A DNA stretch of 64,000 bases, from the NCBI RefSeq assembly GCF_902859595.1, contig NZ_CADIJQ010000002.1, forward strand, positions 248,001-312,000. The letters run 5' to 3'. Both the position numbers and the translations under genes were made by a program. Below, piece after piece: positions 34,300 through 43,092 of this stretch. The notes beneath the pieces were generated by a model that had not been told where the DNA came from, made no database searches, and saw nothing but the letters and a program-made list of their open reading frames with translations. Source of the stretch: Achromobacter kerstersii (GTDB taxonomy: Bacteria > Pseudomonadota > Gammaproteobacteria > Burkholderiales > Burkholderiaceae_B). Each line of letters starts with the position of its first letter. Within the stretch, counting starts at the first letter, position 1.

Positions 34300-36585
34300 A
34301 TGAAAAAACCACACCTGCTTTCTGGCCTTGCCGATGCCTTTCCTGCCGCCTGGCGGGATGAAATCCGCGCTGAATTAGCGGACGGCGAAACCTTGCTGGC
34401 CTGGGTTGAAATAGACCTGGACCAGCGGCTGAAGTTCCAGCCGGGGCTGATTGCAGCTACCGACCGTCGGCTATTGGCTCGTAATGCTGCCGATAACGGC
34501 TGGGAATCGTGGGTCTATGGCCCCCAATTAACGCTGAATCTTACCGATCACGCGGGCGCCGCCGTGCTGGAATTGCACGACGACACCGCGCGTCTGGCCA
34601 TCTGGCGCTTCACGCTGGCCCGCAATCCGGCCGCGCTGCGCCTCTTGTCGCACTTCGAGTCGCAACAGGCGATCCGCCTGTCCGGCCATCAGGAAGAGGC
34701 GCCGCAGGAACGCAACTGCACCATCTGTAATAACGTTATTCCCGCGGGCGAGGAAGAATGCCCCACCTGCAATCAAGAGCAGGCGGCGCCGTCTTCCACC
34801 TGGGCGCTGTTGCGCCTGTGGCGTTTTGCCCGGCCGTATCGCGGCGCTTTGCTGGCCGGTTTTGTGCTGACGTTGTTGGGCACGGCTGCGACCCTGGTGC
34901 CGCCGTACCTGACGATGCCGCTGATGGACGACGTGCTGATTCCGTTCCAGAACGGCGCGCCCATTGATTACAGCAAGGTCCGCCTCTACCTGAGCGGTCT
35001 GTTGGCGTCCGCCATCCTGGCCTGGGGGCTGGGCTGGGCGCGCACCTACATTCTGGCGTGGGTCAGTGAGCGTATCGGCGCCGACTTGCGCACCACCACC
35101 TATGAACACTTGCAGCAGCTGTCGCTGGAGTATTTCGGCGGCAAGCGCACGGGCGATCTGATTTCCCGTATCGGTAGCGAGACCGACCGCATTTGCGTGT
35201 TCCTGTCTTTGCATCTGCTGGACTTCGCCACCGACATCCTGATGATCGTCATGACGGCGGTGATTCTGGTGTCCATCAACCCCTGGCTGGCGCTGGTTAC
35301 GCTGGTGCCGCTGCCGTTCATTATCTGGATGATCCACGCGGTGCGCGACCGCTTGCGCCACGGCTTTGAAAAGGTCGACCGCATCTGGTCCGAGATCACG
35401 AACGTGCTGGCGGACACCATTCCGGGCATCCGCGTGGTCAAGGCGTTTGCACAGGAAAAGCGCGAAGTGGCGCGCTTTCGCGAAGCCAATAACCGCAACC
35501 TGGAAGTGAACGACCGCGTGAACACGACGTGGTCGCTGTTCTCGCCCACGGTCACGTTGCTGACGGAAGTGGGCCTGCTGGTGGTGTGGATTTTCGGTAT
35601 CTGGCAGGTGTCGCAGAAGCAGATTACGGTGGGCGTGCTGGCCGCGTTCCTGGCGTATATCGGGCGCTTTTATTTGCGCCTGGATTCCATGAGCCGCATC
35701 GTCTCGGTGACGCAGAAAGCAGCCGCGGGTGCCAAGCGCATCTTCGATATTCTTGACCACGTTTCCAGCGTTCCCGAACCGCAGAATCCGGCCAAGCTGC
35801 CGCATATCAACGGCCGCATCGAACTGCGCGATGTGGGGTTCCGCTACGGTAATCGCCAAGTGATTCGCGGGCTGGACCTGACCATCGCCCCGGGCGAGAT
35901 GATCGGCCTGGTGGGCCATAGCGGGTCGGGCAAGAGCACGCTGATCAACCTGATCTGCCGCTTCTACGACGTGTCCGAAGGCGCGGTGCTGGTGGATGGC
36001 GCCGACATCCGTTCGGTGCGCGTGGCCGACTACCGCCGCAATATTGGTTTGGTGCTGCAAGAGCCGTTCCTGTTCTTCGGCACCATTGCCGAGAACATCG
36101 CCTACGGCAAGCCTGACGCCACGCGCGATGAAATCGTGGCCGCCGCCCGCGCGGCGCATGCGCACGAGTTCATTCTGCGCCTGCCGCATGGCTACGATTC
36201 GCTGGTAGGTGAGCGCGGCCAGGCCTTGTCGGGCGGCGAACGCCAGCGTATTTCGATTGCGCGCGCCTTGCTGATCGACCCGCGCATCTTGATCCTGGAC
36301 GAAGCCACGTCGTCGGTGGACACCACCACGGAAAAGGAAATTCAGAAGGCGCTGGACAATCTGGTGCGCGGCCGCACCACCATCGCCATCGCGCACCGCC
36401 TGAGCACGCTGCGCAAAGCAGATCGCCTGGTTGTGCTGGATCGTGGCCAGATCGTGGAGCAAGGGCCGCACGAAGAATTGATGGCCCGCGAGGGCGCCTA
36501 CTATCGTCTCTACCAGGCGCAGGCGCGCCAGGCGGAAGCCGACGCCCAAGCGTCGGACGGCGAAAACATCGCCGCCGTGGCCTGA
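34300..36585 (+). CDS. cyanophycin-associated ABC exporter with N-terminal accessory region
   Basis: A 761-residue ABC half-transporter. Residues 1-130 form a soluble beta-rich domain (LAWVEIDLDQRLKFQPGLIAATDRRLLAR), perhaps PH-like. A zinc-ribbon follows with C140, C143, C154 and C157. A six-helix exporter domain spans about 170-480. The ATPase has Walker A GHSGSGKST near 541-549, signature LSGGERQRISIARALL near 643 and Walker B ILILDEATSS. This fused layout is recurrently annotated as a cyanophycin-metabolism ABC transporter. The substrate is unknown; a homodimer is expected. The DUF1854 gene follows after 21 bases. Confidence 0.88.
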   Translation: MKKPHLLSGLADAFPAAWRDEIRAELADGETLLAWVEIDLDQRLKFQPGLIAATDRRLLARNAADNGWESWVYGPQLTLNLTDHAGAAVLELHDDTARLAIWRFTLARNPAALRLLSHFESQQAIRLSGHQEEAPQERNCTICNNVIPAGEEECPTCNQEQAAPSSTWALLRLWRFARPYRGALLAGFVLTLLGTAATLVPPYLTMPLMDDVLIPFQNGAPIDYSKVRLYLSGLLASAILAWGLGWARTYILAWVSERIGADLRTTTYEHLQQLSLEYFGGKRTGDLISRIGSETDRICVFLSLHLLDFATDILMIVMTAVILVSINPWLALVTLVPLPFIIWMIHAVRDRLRHGFEKVDRIWSEITNVLADTIPGIRVVKAFAQEKREVARFREANNRNLEVNDRVNTTWSLFSPTVTLLTEVGLLVVWIFGIWQVSQKQITVGVLAAFLAYIGRFYLRLDSMSRIVSVTQKAAAGAKRIFDILDHVSSVPEPQNPAKLPHINGRIELRDVGFRYGNRQVIRGLDLTIAPGEMIGLVGHSGSGKSTLINLICRFYDVSEGAVLVDGADIRSVRVADYRRNIGLVLQEPFLFFGTIAENIAYGKPDATRDEIVAAARAAHAHEFILRLPHGYDSLVGERGQALSGGERQRISIARALLIDPRILILDEATSSVDTTTEKEIQKALDNLVRGRTTIAIAHRLSTLRKADRLVVLDRGQIVEQGPHEELMAREGAYYRLYQAQARQAEADAQASDGENIAAVA

Positions 36586-36606
36586 CGCGGACCCAGGATT
36601 ATCGTC

Positions 36607-37077
36607 ATGACGTTGCCCACCTTTCAATTGCGCCGCAATGCCTTCGGGCGCCTGGAATACCAATCCGCCGATGGCGAAATGCACGAAGGCGTTTTGCCCG
36701 TGCGCGCCTTTCCGATCAGTGAAGCGGGCCGCGGCCTGTCGCTGGTGACTGCCGACGGCCACGAGCTGGTGTGGATCGAACACCTGTCCGACGTTCCGGC
36801 TGAGCCGCGCGCGCTGATCGAGGAAGAGTTGGCGGGCCGTGAATTCATGCCCGAAATCCGCAAGCTGGCCAGCGTGTCCACGTTTGCCACGCCCAGCACC
36901 TGGAAGGTGGAAACCGATCGCGGTCCGACGTCGTTCACGCTGCGCGGCGAAGAAGACATCCGCCGGCTCAGCCCGCAGACGCTGCTGATCGCCGACAGCC
37001 ACGGCATCTTCTATCTAGTGCGCGACATCCTGTCGCTGGACAAGCACAGCCGCAAACTGCTGGACCGGTTCCTGTAA
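36607..37077 (+). CDS. DUF1854 protein, cyanophycin-associated
   Basis: A 156-residue soluble protein starting TLPTFQLRRNAFGRLEYQSADG, with the DUF1854 features LVTADGHELVWIEHLSDV and EEELAGREFMPEIRKLASVS. DUF1854 genes are typically found next to this ABC exporter in cphA loci. It may be a cytosolic partner of the exporter. No catalytic motif is visible. Confidence 0.85.
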   Translation: MTLPTFQLRRNAFGRLEYQSADGEMHEGVLPVRAFPISEAGRGLSLVTADGHELVWIEHLSDVPAEPRALIEEELAGREFMPEIRKLASVSTFATPSTWKVETDRGPTSFTLRGEEDIRRLSPQTLLIADSHGIFYLVRDILSLDKHSRKLLDRFL

Positions 37078-37097
37078 ACGTGTTGCCTACGTGTTGC

Positions 37098-38228
37098 CTA
37101 CGCGCTGCCCTTGAACGGCGTGTGCGCTTCCAATTCACCCAAATAGTCCGTCACCGCCGAGGTCTCTTCGTCCAGGAAGTTCTGGATCGCCTCGGCGAAA
37201 CCGGGGTGGGCGACCCAATGCGCCGACCACGTTGGCGTGGGCAACAGGCCGCGCGCCATTTTGTGTTCGCCCTGCGCGCCACCTTCGAAACGTGCGATGC
37301 CGTGCGCGATGCAATACGCGATGGACTGCATGTAGCAGGTCTCGAAATGCAGCCCCGGCACGTATTCCGTCGCGCCCCAGTAGCGCCCGTAAAGCGCATC
37401 GCCGCCCGCCAGATTTAACGCCGCCGCCACCGGCTCGCCCTCGCGCTCGGCCATGATCAGCACAAAGGCATCGGGTTGTTCGCGGTAGGCGCGCAGAAAG
37501 AAGTCGCGATTCAGATAGGGCGGGTTGCCGTGCTGAAAATACGTGCGGCAATAGCAGTCATAGAAGAAGGCCAGATCGGCCTCTTGAATATCGCTGCCGC
37601 GCAGCCACCGGAACGCCAGCCCGGCCGCGGCCACCTTCTTTCTGTCTTGCCGTATTTTCTTGCGCTTGTCGTGGCTCATTCGCGCCAGGAACGCATCAAA
37701 GTCCGCAAAGCCGTCGTTGGTCCAATGAAACTGCACGCTCTCGCGAATCATGAAACCGGCTTCGCGCAGCACGCGCATATCGGCGTCAGACGGAAACAGC
37801 AGATGCAGCGACGACACCTTGACCTCTTCGGCAAAGGCCACCAAACCGCGCACGAGCGTGGCGCGGTCTTCATCGTTAGATGCCAGCAGGCGAGGGCCCG
37901 TCACCGGCGTGAAGGGGATGGCCGACAGCAGCTTGGGGTAGTAGCGCATGCCGTGGCGCTGGAAGGCGTCGGCCCAGGCGTAGTCGAACACGTATTCGCC
38001 ACGAGAATGGGATTTCAGATAGAGCGGGGTGGCCGCGGCCAGCCCACCATCGCGCCACAGCGCCAGATAATGCGGCGCCCAACCCGTCTCGGGCGCGGCG
38101 CAGCCCGTTTCGTGCAGCGCGCACAAAAACGCGTGCCGCAGAAAGGGCTGGTCCCCGGCCAACGCGTCCCAGGCTTGGGCGTCGATGCGGGACAGGTCGG
38201 TTTCAATGGTCAAGCGCAGGGAATCCAT
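37098..38228 (-). CDS. GNAT/FemAB-like acyltransferase (DUF482 family)
   Basis: A 376-residue protein of the FemAB-like/DUF482 group of the GNAT superfamily. Conserved stretches include HAFLCALHETGCA near residue 32, YAWADAFQRHGMRYYPKLLSAIPFTPVTGPRLL near 80-110, MSHDKRKKIRQDRKKV near 190 and FEGGAQGEHKMARGL near 320. The family is predicted to transfer an amino-acyl or acyl group, by analogy with peptidoglycan cross-bridge enzymes; its substrates are unknown. It converges on the DUF1854 gene with only 20 bases between, so a link with cyanophycin is possible but not shown. Confidence 0.82.
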   Translation of the reverse strand: MDSLRLTIETDLSRIDAQAWDALAGDQPFLRHAFLCALHETGCAAPETGWAPHYLALWRDGGLAAATPLYLKSHSRGEYVFDYAWADAFQRHGMRYYPKLLSAIPFTPVTGPRLLASNDEDRATLVRGLVAFAEEVKVSSLHLLFPSDADMRVLREAGFMIRESVQFHWTNDGFADFDAFLARMSHDKRKKIRQDRKKVAAAGLAFRWLRGSDIQEADLAFFYDCYCRTYFQHGNPPYLNRDFFLRAYREQPDAFVLIMAEREGEPVAAALNLAGGDALYGRYWGATEYVPGLHFETCYMQSIAYCIAHGIARFEGGAQGEHKMARGLLPTPTWSAHWVAHPGFAEAIQNFLDEETSAVTDYLGELEAHTPFKGSA

Positions 38229-38325
38229 TCGTGAATGATAAAGTCTTCGTCAACGCACGGTCTTGAAACCGTTCGTTTTTTCAGGTTTTGCAGCGGCTTC
38301 GCGCCGCTTGGGATTCGCACACATC

Positions 38326-39150
38326 ATGGATAGCAACACGACCCCTTCCGCCAAGGAAGGGTCAGGCTCGCACTGCCTTCGCGGCCAGGCTCTCGCCGCG
38401 CTTGCCGCGCGCGAGTGGCCCGAGAAAATGGCGGCGGTACGCGCAATCAGCGATAGCGCCGTGATGGACTGCCAGCGTGAATTCTCGGCGCCGGAAGGCT
38501 TGCCCGGCCGGCCCGCGAGGCCGGAGCTGGTTGCGCCCGCGCTGGTCAAGCACCGCTCCATGGCCACGCTGGAAGGGCGCGCGGCGTTGCTGCACGCGCT
38601 GGCCCATATTGAATTCAACGCGGTCAATCTGGCGCTGGACATCCTCTGGCGCTTCGCCGGTATGCCCGATGCGTTCTACCGGGATTGGCTGCGTGTCGCC
38701 CGCGAAGAGGCCTATCACTTCGATCTGCTGCGCCAGCGGCTGGACACCTTGGGCTATGCCTATGGGGATTTTCCGGCGCACAACGGCTTGTGGGACATGG
38801 CCGAACGCACGCGCGGCGACCTGCTGGCCCGGCTGGCGCTGGTGCCCCGCACGCTGGAGGCGCGCGGCCTGGATGCGTCGCCGATGATCCGCAACAAATT
38901 GGCTGGGGCGGGGGATGCGGATAGCGCCGCCATTGTGGACATCATCCTGCGCGATGAGATCGGCCACGTCGCCATCGGCAACCACTGGTTCAAACTGCTT
39001 TGCTCGCAAGCAGGCCAGGAACCCGTGGCCTGCTACGCTGATCTGGCGCAGCGCTATGACGCCCCCCGCTTGCGCGGCCCCTTCAACCTGGAGGCCCGCC
39101 GTGCGGCCGGCTTCGACGACGCCGAACTCGCCGCGCTGCAAGCGGGTTGA
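38326..39150 (+). CDS. DUF455 ferritin-like protein
   Basis: A 274-residue protein of the ferritin-like DUF455 family (related to MiaE-type diiron hydroxylases). Repeated acidic/His metal motifs are visible: HIEFNAVNLALD near residue 107, REEAYHFDLLRQRL near 128 and RDEIGHVAIGNHWF near 210. It likely binds a diiron centre in a four-helix bundle, but its substrate is unknown. ATG 38326 is chosen; a TTG-started reading 21 codons longer is less likely. Confidence 0.82.
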   Translation: MDSNTTPSAKEGSGSHCLRGQALAALAAREWPEKMAAVRAISDSAVMDCQREFSAPEGLPGRPARPELVAPALVKHRSMATLEGRAALLHALAHIEFNAVNLALDILWRFAGMPDAFYRDWLRVAREEAYHFDLLRQRLDTLGYAYGDFPAHNGLWDMAERTRGDLLARLALVPRTLEARGLDASPMIRNKLAGAGDADSAAIVDIILRDEIGHVAIGNHWFKLLCSQAGQEPVACYADLAQRYDAPRLRGPFNLEARRAAGFDDAELAALQAG

Positions 39151-39174
39151 TTCGACCCCAAAGGAATTCTTCGC

Positions 39175-40401
39175 ATGACCACCCGATTGGCCTCCGTGCT
39201 ACCCCGTGCCGCCTTGACCTTGGCGGGGGCGCTTTGCATCGCGACCGCCCACGCCGCTGACCCATTCGCTACCTGCCTCGCGCAATTGCGCGGCCCTGCG
39301 CTGAAAGCGGGTGTGTCCGGCGCCACCTTCGATACGCACACTGCCGGCCTGACGCCCGACATGGCGGTGATTGACCTGCTGGACGCCCAGCCCGAATTCA
39401 AGACGCCCATTTGGGATTACATGGCCGGGCTGGTCGATGACGAGCGCGTGGCGGATGGCAAGGCGGGCATGGCGCGCTGGCAGTCCGACCTGGACCGCGC
39501 CGCCTCGCGCTATGGCGTAGACCCGGCCACCATTGCGGCGGTGTGGGGCGTGGAAAGCAATTTCGGCCGTACGCTGGGTGGCCGGCCACTGCTGACCTCG
39601 CTGTCGACGTTGTCGTGCTTTGGCCGCCGCCAGGCGTATTTCCGGGGTGAGTTCTTCTCGACGCTGAAGATCATCCAGGACGAGCACATCGCGCCCGACC
39701 GGCTGGTGGGCTCCTGGGCGGGCGCGTTCGGCCAGACGCAGTTCATGCCGTCCACCTACTTGCGGCTGGCCGTGGATTTTGATGGCGATGGCCGCCGCGA
39801 TCTGGTCGACAGCGTGCCCGATGCGCTGGCGTCCACCGCCAATTTCTTGAAGCGCGCCGGCTGGAATCCGTCGCTGGCCTGGGGCTACGAGGTCAAGCTG
39901 CCTGCTGGGCTGGACACATCGGGCGCCGGGCGCAAGAACAAGCGTCCGATGTCGTCGTGGGCCAAGCAAGGGGTGACGCGCGTGGATGGGCAAGCCTTGC
40001 CGGGCGGCGACACCCCCGCAGGCCTGTTGCTGCCCGCTGGACGCAACGGCCCCGCCTTCCTGGTCACGCGCAATTTCGATGCGCTGTATTCGTACAACGC
40101 CGCGGAAAGCTATGCGCTGGCCATCGCGCATCTTTCGGATCGGCTGCGTGGCGGTGGGCCGCTAGTTCAAGCCTGGCCAACCGATGACCCCGGCCTGTCG
40201 CGGGCGGAGCGGCGCGAGCTGCAACGGCTGCTGATTGCCAAAGGCTATGACGTCGGCGAACCCGATGGCATGATCGGCGCCCGGACGCGTCAAGCCTTGC
40301 AGGCCGCGCAGCGCGAACTGGGTTTGCCCCCGGACGGCCGCGCGGGGCAGAAGGCATTGAAGGCACTGAAAGCGTCCGCCGCCAGTAAAGCACCGGGCTG
40401 A
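39175..40401 (+). CDS. lytic murein transglycosylase (MltB family) with peptidoglycan-binding domain
   Basis: A 408-residue exported enzyme. The signal peptide ends ATAHA (residue 27). The SLT_2 domain has the catalytic Glu in VWGVESNFGR near residue 126 and the conserved AFGQTQFMPSTYLRLAVDFDGDG near 180. A C-terminal PG_binding_1 domain lies near residues 340-400 (LQRLLIAKGYDVGEPDGMIG). It cleaves glycan strands to 1,6-anhydro products. There is no lipobox, so it is likely soluble in the periplasm. AAGGA lies 9 bases before the ATG; the gap to DUF455 is 24 bases. Confidence 0.92.
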   Translation: MTTRLASVLPRAALTLAGALCIATAHAADPFATCLAQLRGPALKAGVSGATFDTHTAGLTPDMAVIDLLDAQPEFKTPIWDYMAGLVDDERVADGKAGMARWQSDLDRAASRYGVDPATIAAVWGVESNFGRTLGGRPLLTSLSTLSCFGRRQAYFRGEFFSTLKIIQDEHIAPDRLVGSWAGAFGQTQFMPSTYLRLAVDFDGDGRRDLVDSVPDALASTANFLKRAGWNPSLAWGYEVKLPAGLDTSGAGRKNKRPMSSWAKQGVTRVDGQALPGGDTPAGLLLPAGRNGPAFLVTRNFDALYSYNAAESYALAIAHLSDRLRGGGPLVQAWPTDDPGLSRAERRELQRLLIAKGYDVGEPDGMIGARTRQALQAAQRELGLPPDGRAGQKALKALKASAASKAPG

Positions 40402-40513
40402 ACCCCGCCAGATTTACAAGTTTTGCAAAGATCCGGCCCCCGGTAACGGGGCTGACATGCGTTACGCCAGCCACCGCCCTATACTGGTTTTCCGATTTTT
40501 CAGGAGCACGATG

Positions 40514-40927
40514 ATGAGTCTGTTGGATACCTTGGCCTCGATGGCCGGTGGCGGTCAGCAAGGGGGCTCCGCGTCATTGCTGCCTGCCCTGATCGAACAA
40601 TTGAACAAGTACCCGGGTGGGCTAAGCGGCCTGATCGCCAGCTTCCAGAAGGGCGGTTTAAGCGAAATCGTGGCGTCCTGGGTCGGTACAGGCCAGAACC
40701 TGCCGGTCAGCCCCGACCAGCTTGGCGCGGTGCTGGACCCCGGCGTCGTCAATGAACTGGCCGCCAAAACCGGCCAGGACACGGATTCCGTCTTGGGTTC
40801 GCTGTCGTCCTTGTTGCCGCAACTGGTCGACAAGGCCACGCCGCAAGGCGAGGTGCAACCCGGCCAGCCCTTCAACCCGACCGACCTGCTGGCCTCGCTG
40901 GGCGGCCTGTTCGGTAACCGCGGTTAA
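40514..40927 (+). CDS. YidB/DUF937-family protein
   Basis: A 137-residue protein (138 if the adjacent ATG at 40511 is used; AGGAG spacing favours 40514). It has a Gly/Leu-rich sequence (LLPALIEQLNKYPGGLSGLIASFQKGGL) and the C-terminal module GQDTDSVLGSLSSLLPQLVDKATPQGEV typical of YidB. The repeated GLS/GVVN motifs suggest helical packing. Function unknown. Confidence 0.85.
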   Translation: MSLLDTLASMAGGGQQGGSASLLPALIEQLNKYPGGLSGLIASFQKGGLSEIVASWVGTGQNLPVSPDQLGAVLDPGVVNELAAKTGQDTDSVLGSLSSLLPQLVDKATPQGEVQPGQPFNPTDLLASLGGLFGNRG

Positions 40928-40947
40928 AGACAGTACAGGTTCTTCTC

Positions 40948-41937
40948 CTGACACGCTGTCTGCTTGCATCCCCCACCCGCCGGCGCCTGTTTCAGGCGCT
41001 GGCGCTGGGCGCCTTGGCCCCGCTGGCCGCTTGCGCGCCGCCCCTGTCCTTGAACGCCACGTTCCTGCAACTGTGGCGCAGCCACCTGGAGCTGAAGCCT
41101 GAAGACTGGCGCGTGCGCTTGTCGGCGTATCGCCGGCTGGGCTGCCGCGAGATCTTCCTGCAATGGGTGGGCCTGGAAGGCGGCCTTCCGGATGACTGGA
41201 TGGCGCCCGACGCCGTGCTGCGCATGATCTTCGACGAAGCCGAACGCCAGGGGCTGGGCGTGCATGTGGGCCTGCCTTATGACCAGCGCTGGTGGGATGT
41301 GCTGGCCGGCAAGGACAAGGCGGCGTTTACCGGTTATCTGGAGCAGACGCGCGCCCGTGGCGTGGCGTATATGGAGTCCGCGCCCTGGCCCAAGCGCCGC
41401 GCGTTTCGCGGCTGGTATCTGCCCTACGAACTTGAGCAATACAACTGGGCGTCTGAAGAAAGGCAGGCGCAGCTGATCCCGTGGCTGGACGCGTTTTCGC
41501 GCACGGCGCAGGCAACCAGCCGCGGCGTGCCTTGCATCTCCACTTATCACAGCCGCCTGCCCACCGAGGGCTCGCTGATGAAGCTGTGGAGCGGCATTCT
41601 GGATCGCGTGCGCATCCATCCGATGATTCAGGATGGCGTGGGCGTGGCGGGCCTGGCGAACTATCAGGCGCTGGCGCCGCTGCATGACATGCTGCTGGCG
41701 CGCCGCGCCTCGTTCGACCTGATCCTGGAACTGTTCGAAGAGCTGCCTTCGGGCAGCACCGATGGGTCTACCTTCAAGGCGCGTTCGGCTGACTTTGACC
41801 GCGTGAAGCAGCAGTGGGAAGTGGCTCGCGGCTACGGCGCCAAGCGCGTCGTGGCGTTCGCCATGGAACCTTGGGTGATCGACAACACGCCCGAAGCGCG
41901 CGCGCTGATGCGTGCCTGGCTGGCGGCGCGCGTCTAA
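40948..41937 (+). CDS. DUF4434-family protein, probable Tat lipoprotein with non-standard start
   Basis: Similarity covers the frame that is open from before 40948. The first ordinary start (TTG 41014) lies inside a signal sequence. Reading upstream gives TRCLLASPTRRRLFQALALG then ALAPLAAC: a twin-arginine motif, hydrophobic core and lipobox. The best start is CTG 40948, which is uncertain. The mature part resembles DUF4434, a TIM-barrel glycosidase-like family (LGCREIFLQWVGLEGG, RGWYLPYELEQYNW near the N-terminal third, VVAFAMEPWVIDN at the end). It may act on surface or cell-wall glycans. It converges with the exopolysaccharide operon across 15 bases. Confidence 0.7.
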   Translation: MTRCLLASPTRRRLFQALALGALAPLAACAPPLSLNATFLQLWRSHLELKPEDWRVRLSAYRRLGCREIFLQWVGLEGGLPDDWMAPDAVLRMIFDEAERQGLGVHVGLPYDQRWWDVLAGKDKAAFTGYLEQTRARGVAYMESAPWPKRRAFRGWYLPYELEQYNWASEERQAQLIPWLDAFSRTAQATSRGVPCISTYHSRLPTEGSLMKLWSGILDRVRIHPMIQDGVGVAGLANYQALAPLHDMLLARRASFDLILELFEELPSGSTDGSTFKARSADFDRVKQQWEVARGYGAKRVVAFAMEPWVIDNTPEARALMRAWLAARV

Positions 41938-41952
41938 GCGCGCCCGCCCGGC

Positions 41953-43083
41953 TCAGTTGAAGCTGCGGCCGATAATTTCCAGCATGACTTCACTGGTGCC
42001 GCCAAAGATGCGCAACGCGCGCGCGTCCACCCAGGCGCGGCCAATGCCGTACTCCGCCATATACCCATAGCCGCCGTACATTTGCAGCAGGTCGTCCAGC
42101 ACGCGCCCCTGGATCTCGGTGGCATTCAGTTTGGCGATGGCGGCGGTGGTGGGGTCCAGTTCGCCTTCCATTTGCCGCGCCAGGCAATCGTCCAGGAACA
42201 CGCGCAGCATCGTCGTTTGCGCACGCGCGTTGGCCAGTTTGAAGCGGGTATTCTGGTAGTCGATGACGCGGCGGCTGAAGACCTTGCGGTCGCGCGTGTA
42301 CTGCGCGGCTTCATCCAGCATGCCTTCCACCGAGGCCGCCGCGCGCAAGGCAATTGCCAGCCGTTCGCGGGCGAGTTCACGCGTCATATATTCGAAGGCG
42401 GCGTTCTCTTGGCCCAGCAGGCAATCCGCCGGCACGCGGACATCATCAAAGTACAGCTCGCACGTGTCCTGGCTGTGCTGGCCGATTTTGTTCAGCGCGG
42501 TGCCCTTGGTGTAGCCGGGCAGGTTTTCCTCGACGCAGAACAACGACAAGCCGCGCGCTCCCAGGTCAGGGTCAGTGCTGGCCAACACGATCGCCAGGCC
42601 GGCGTTCACGCCATTGGTAATGAACGTTTTCTGGCCGCTCAGCACGTAGCTGTCGCCATCGCGGCGCGCGCGCGTGCGGATGGCTTTGAGATCGCTGCCC
42701 GCGCCGGGTTCGGTCAGCGCAATGGCGCCGATGACGTCACCCCGCGTCATGGCGGGCAGCCAGCGGTCTTTCTGCGCATCGGTGCCAAAGTTCAGCAGAT
42801 AGGGCGACACCATGTCCGAATGAATTGAAAAGCCGATGCCCAGAAAATTGGCATGCGCCAGCTCCTCGATCACGACGGCGGAATGGCCGAAGTCACCGCC
42901 CAGTCCGTAAGGGTCGGGCAGGGCGCAGTTGAGCAGGCCTTCGTCGCCGGCACGCTTCCACAGCGCGCGCGGCGTGACGCCGGCCTTTTCCCATTCGGCG
43001 TAGTGGGGCGCGATTTCGCTGGCGACAAAGCGCCGCACTTGGTCGCGGAACAGTTCGTGGTCATCCCGGAATACGCGTCGCAT
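41953..43083 (-). CDS. acyl-CoA dehydrogenase-family flavoprotein (last gene of EPS operon)
   Basis: A 376-residue acyl-CoA dehydrogenase. The FAD- and substrate-binding signatures are AIALTEPGAGSDL near residue 123 and a C-terminal YGGYGYMAEYGIGRAWVDAR then IFGGTSEVMLEIIG. The Glu used as base by medium-chain enzymes (IYEGT) is Gly here, as in the long-chain/isovaleryl group, where a Glu on an internal helix serves; a matching Glu is present in EGMLDEAAQYTRDRKVF. It lies 9 bases after algF, so it is co-transcribed with the polysaccharide genes. Ordinary fatty-acid oxidation is possible. The adenylation and carrier genes nearby also recall prolyl-carrier-protein dehydrogenases. Confidence 0.88.
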   Translation of the reverse strand: MRRVFRDDHELFRDQVRRFVASEIAPHYAEWEKAGVTPRALWKRAGDEGLLNCALPDPYGLGGDFGHSAVVIEELAHANFLGIGFSIHSDMVSPYLLNFGTDAQKDRWLPAMTRGDVIGAIALTEPGAGSDLKAIRTRARRDGDSYVLSGQKTFITNGVNAGLAIVLASTDPDLGARGLSLFCVEENLPGYTKGTALNKIGQHSQDTCELYFDDVRVPADCLLGQENAAFEYMTRELARERLAIALRAAASVEGMLDEAAQYTRDRKVFSRRVIDYQNTRFKLANARAQTTMLRVFLDDCLARQMEGELDPTTAAIAKLNATEIQGRVLDDLLQMYGGYGYMAEYGIGRAWVDARALRIFGGTSEVMLEIIGRSFN

Positions 43084-43092
43084 GATGCCTCC

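Noticed and set aside
41953-43083. Acyl-CoA dehydrogenase lacking the usual catalytic Glu, considered inactive
   Set aside because: The IYEGT Glu is also missing in long-chain and isovaleryl enzymes, which use a Glu on another helix; a matching Glu is present here.
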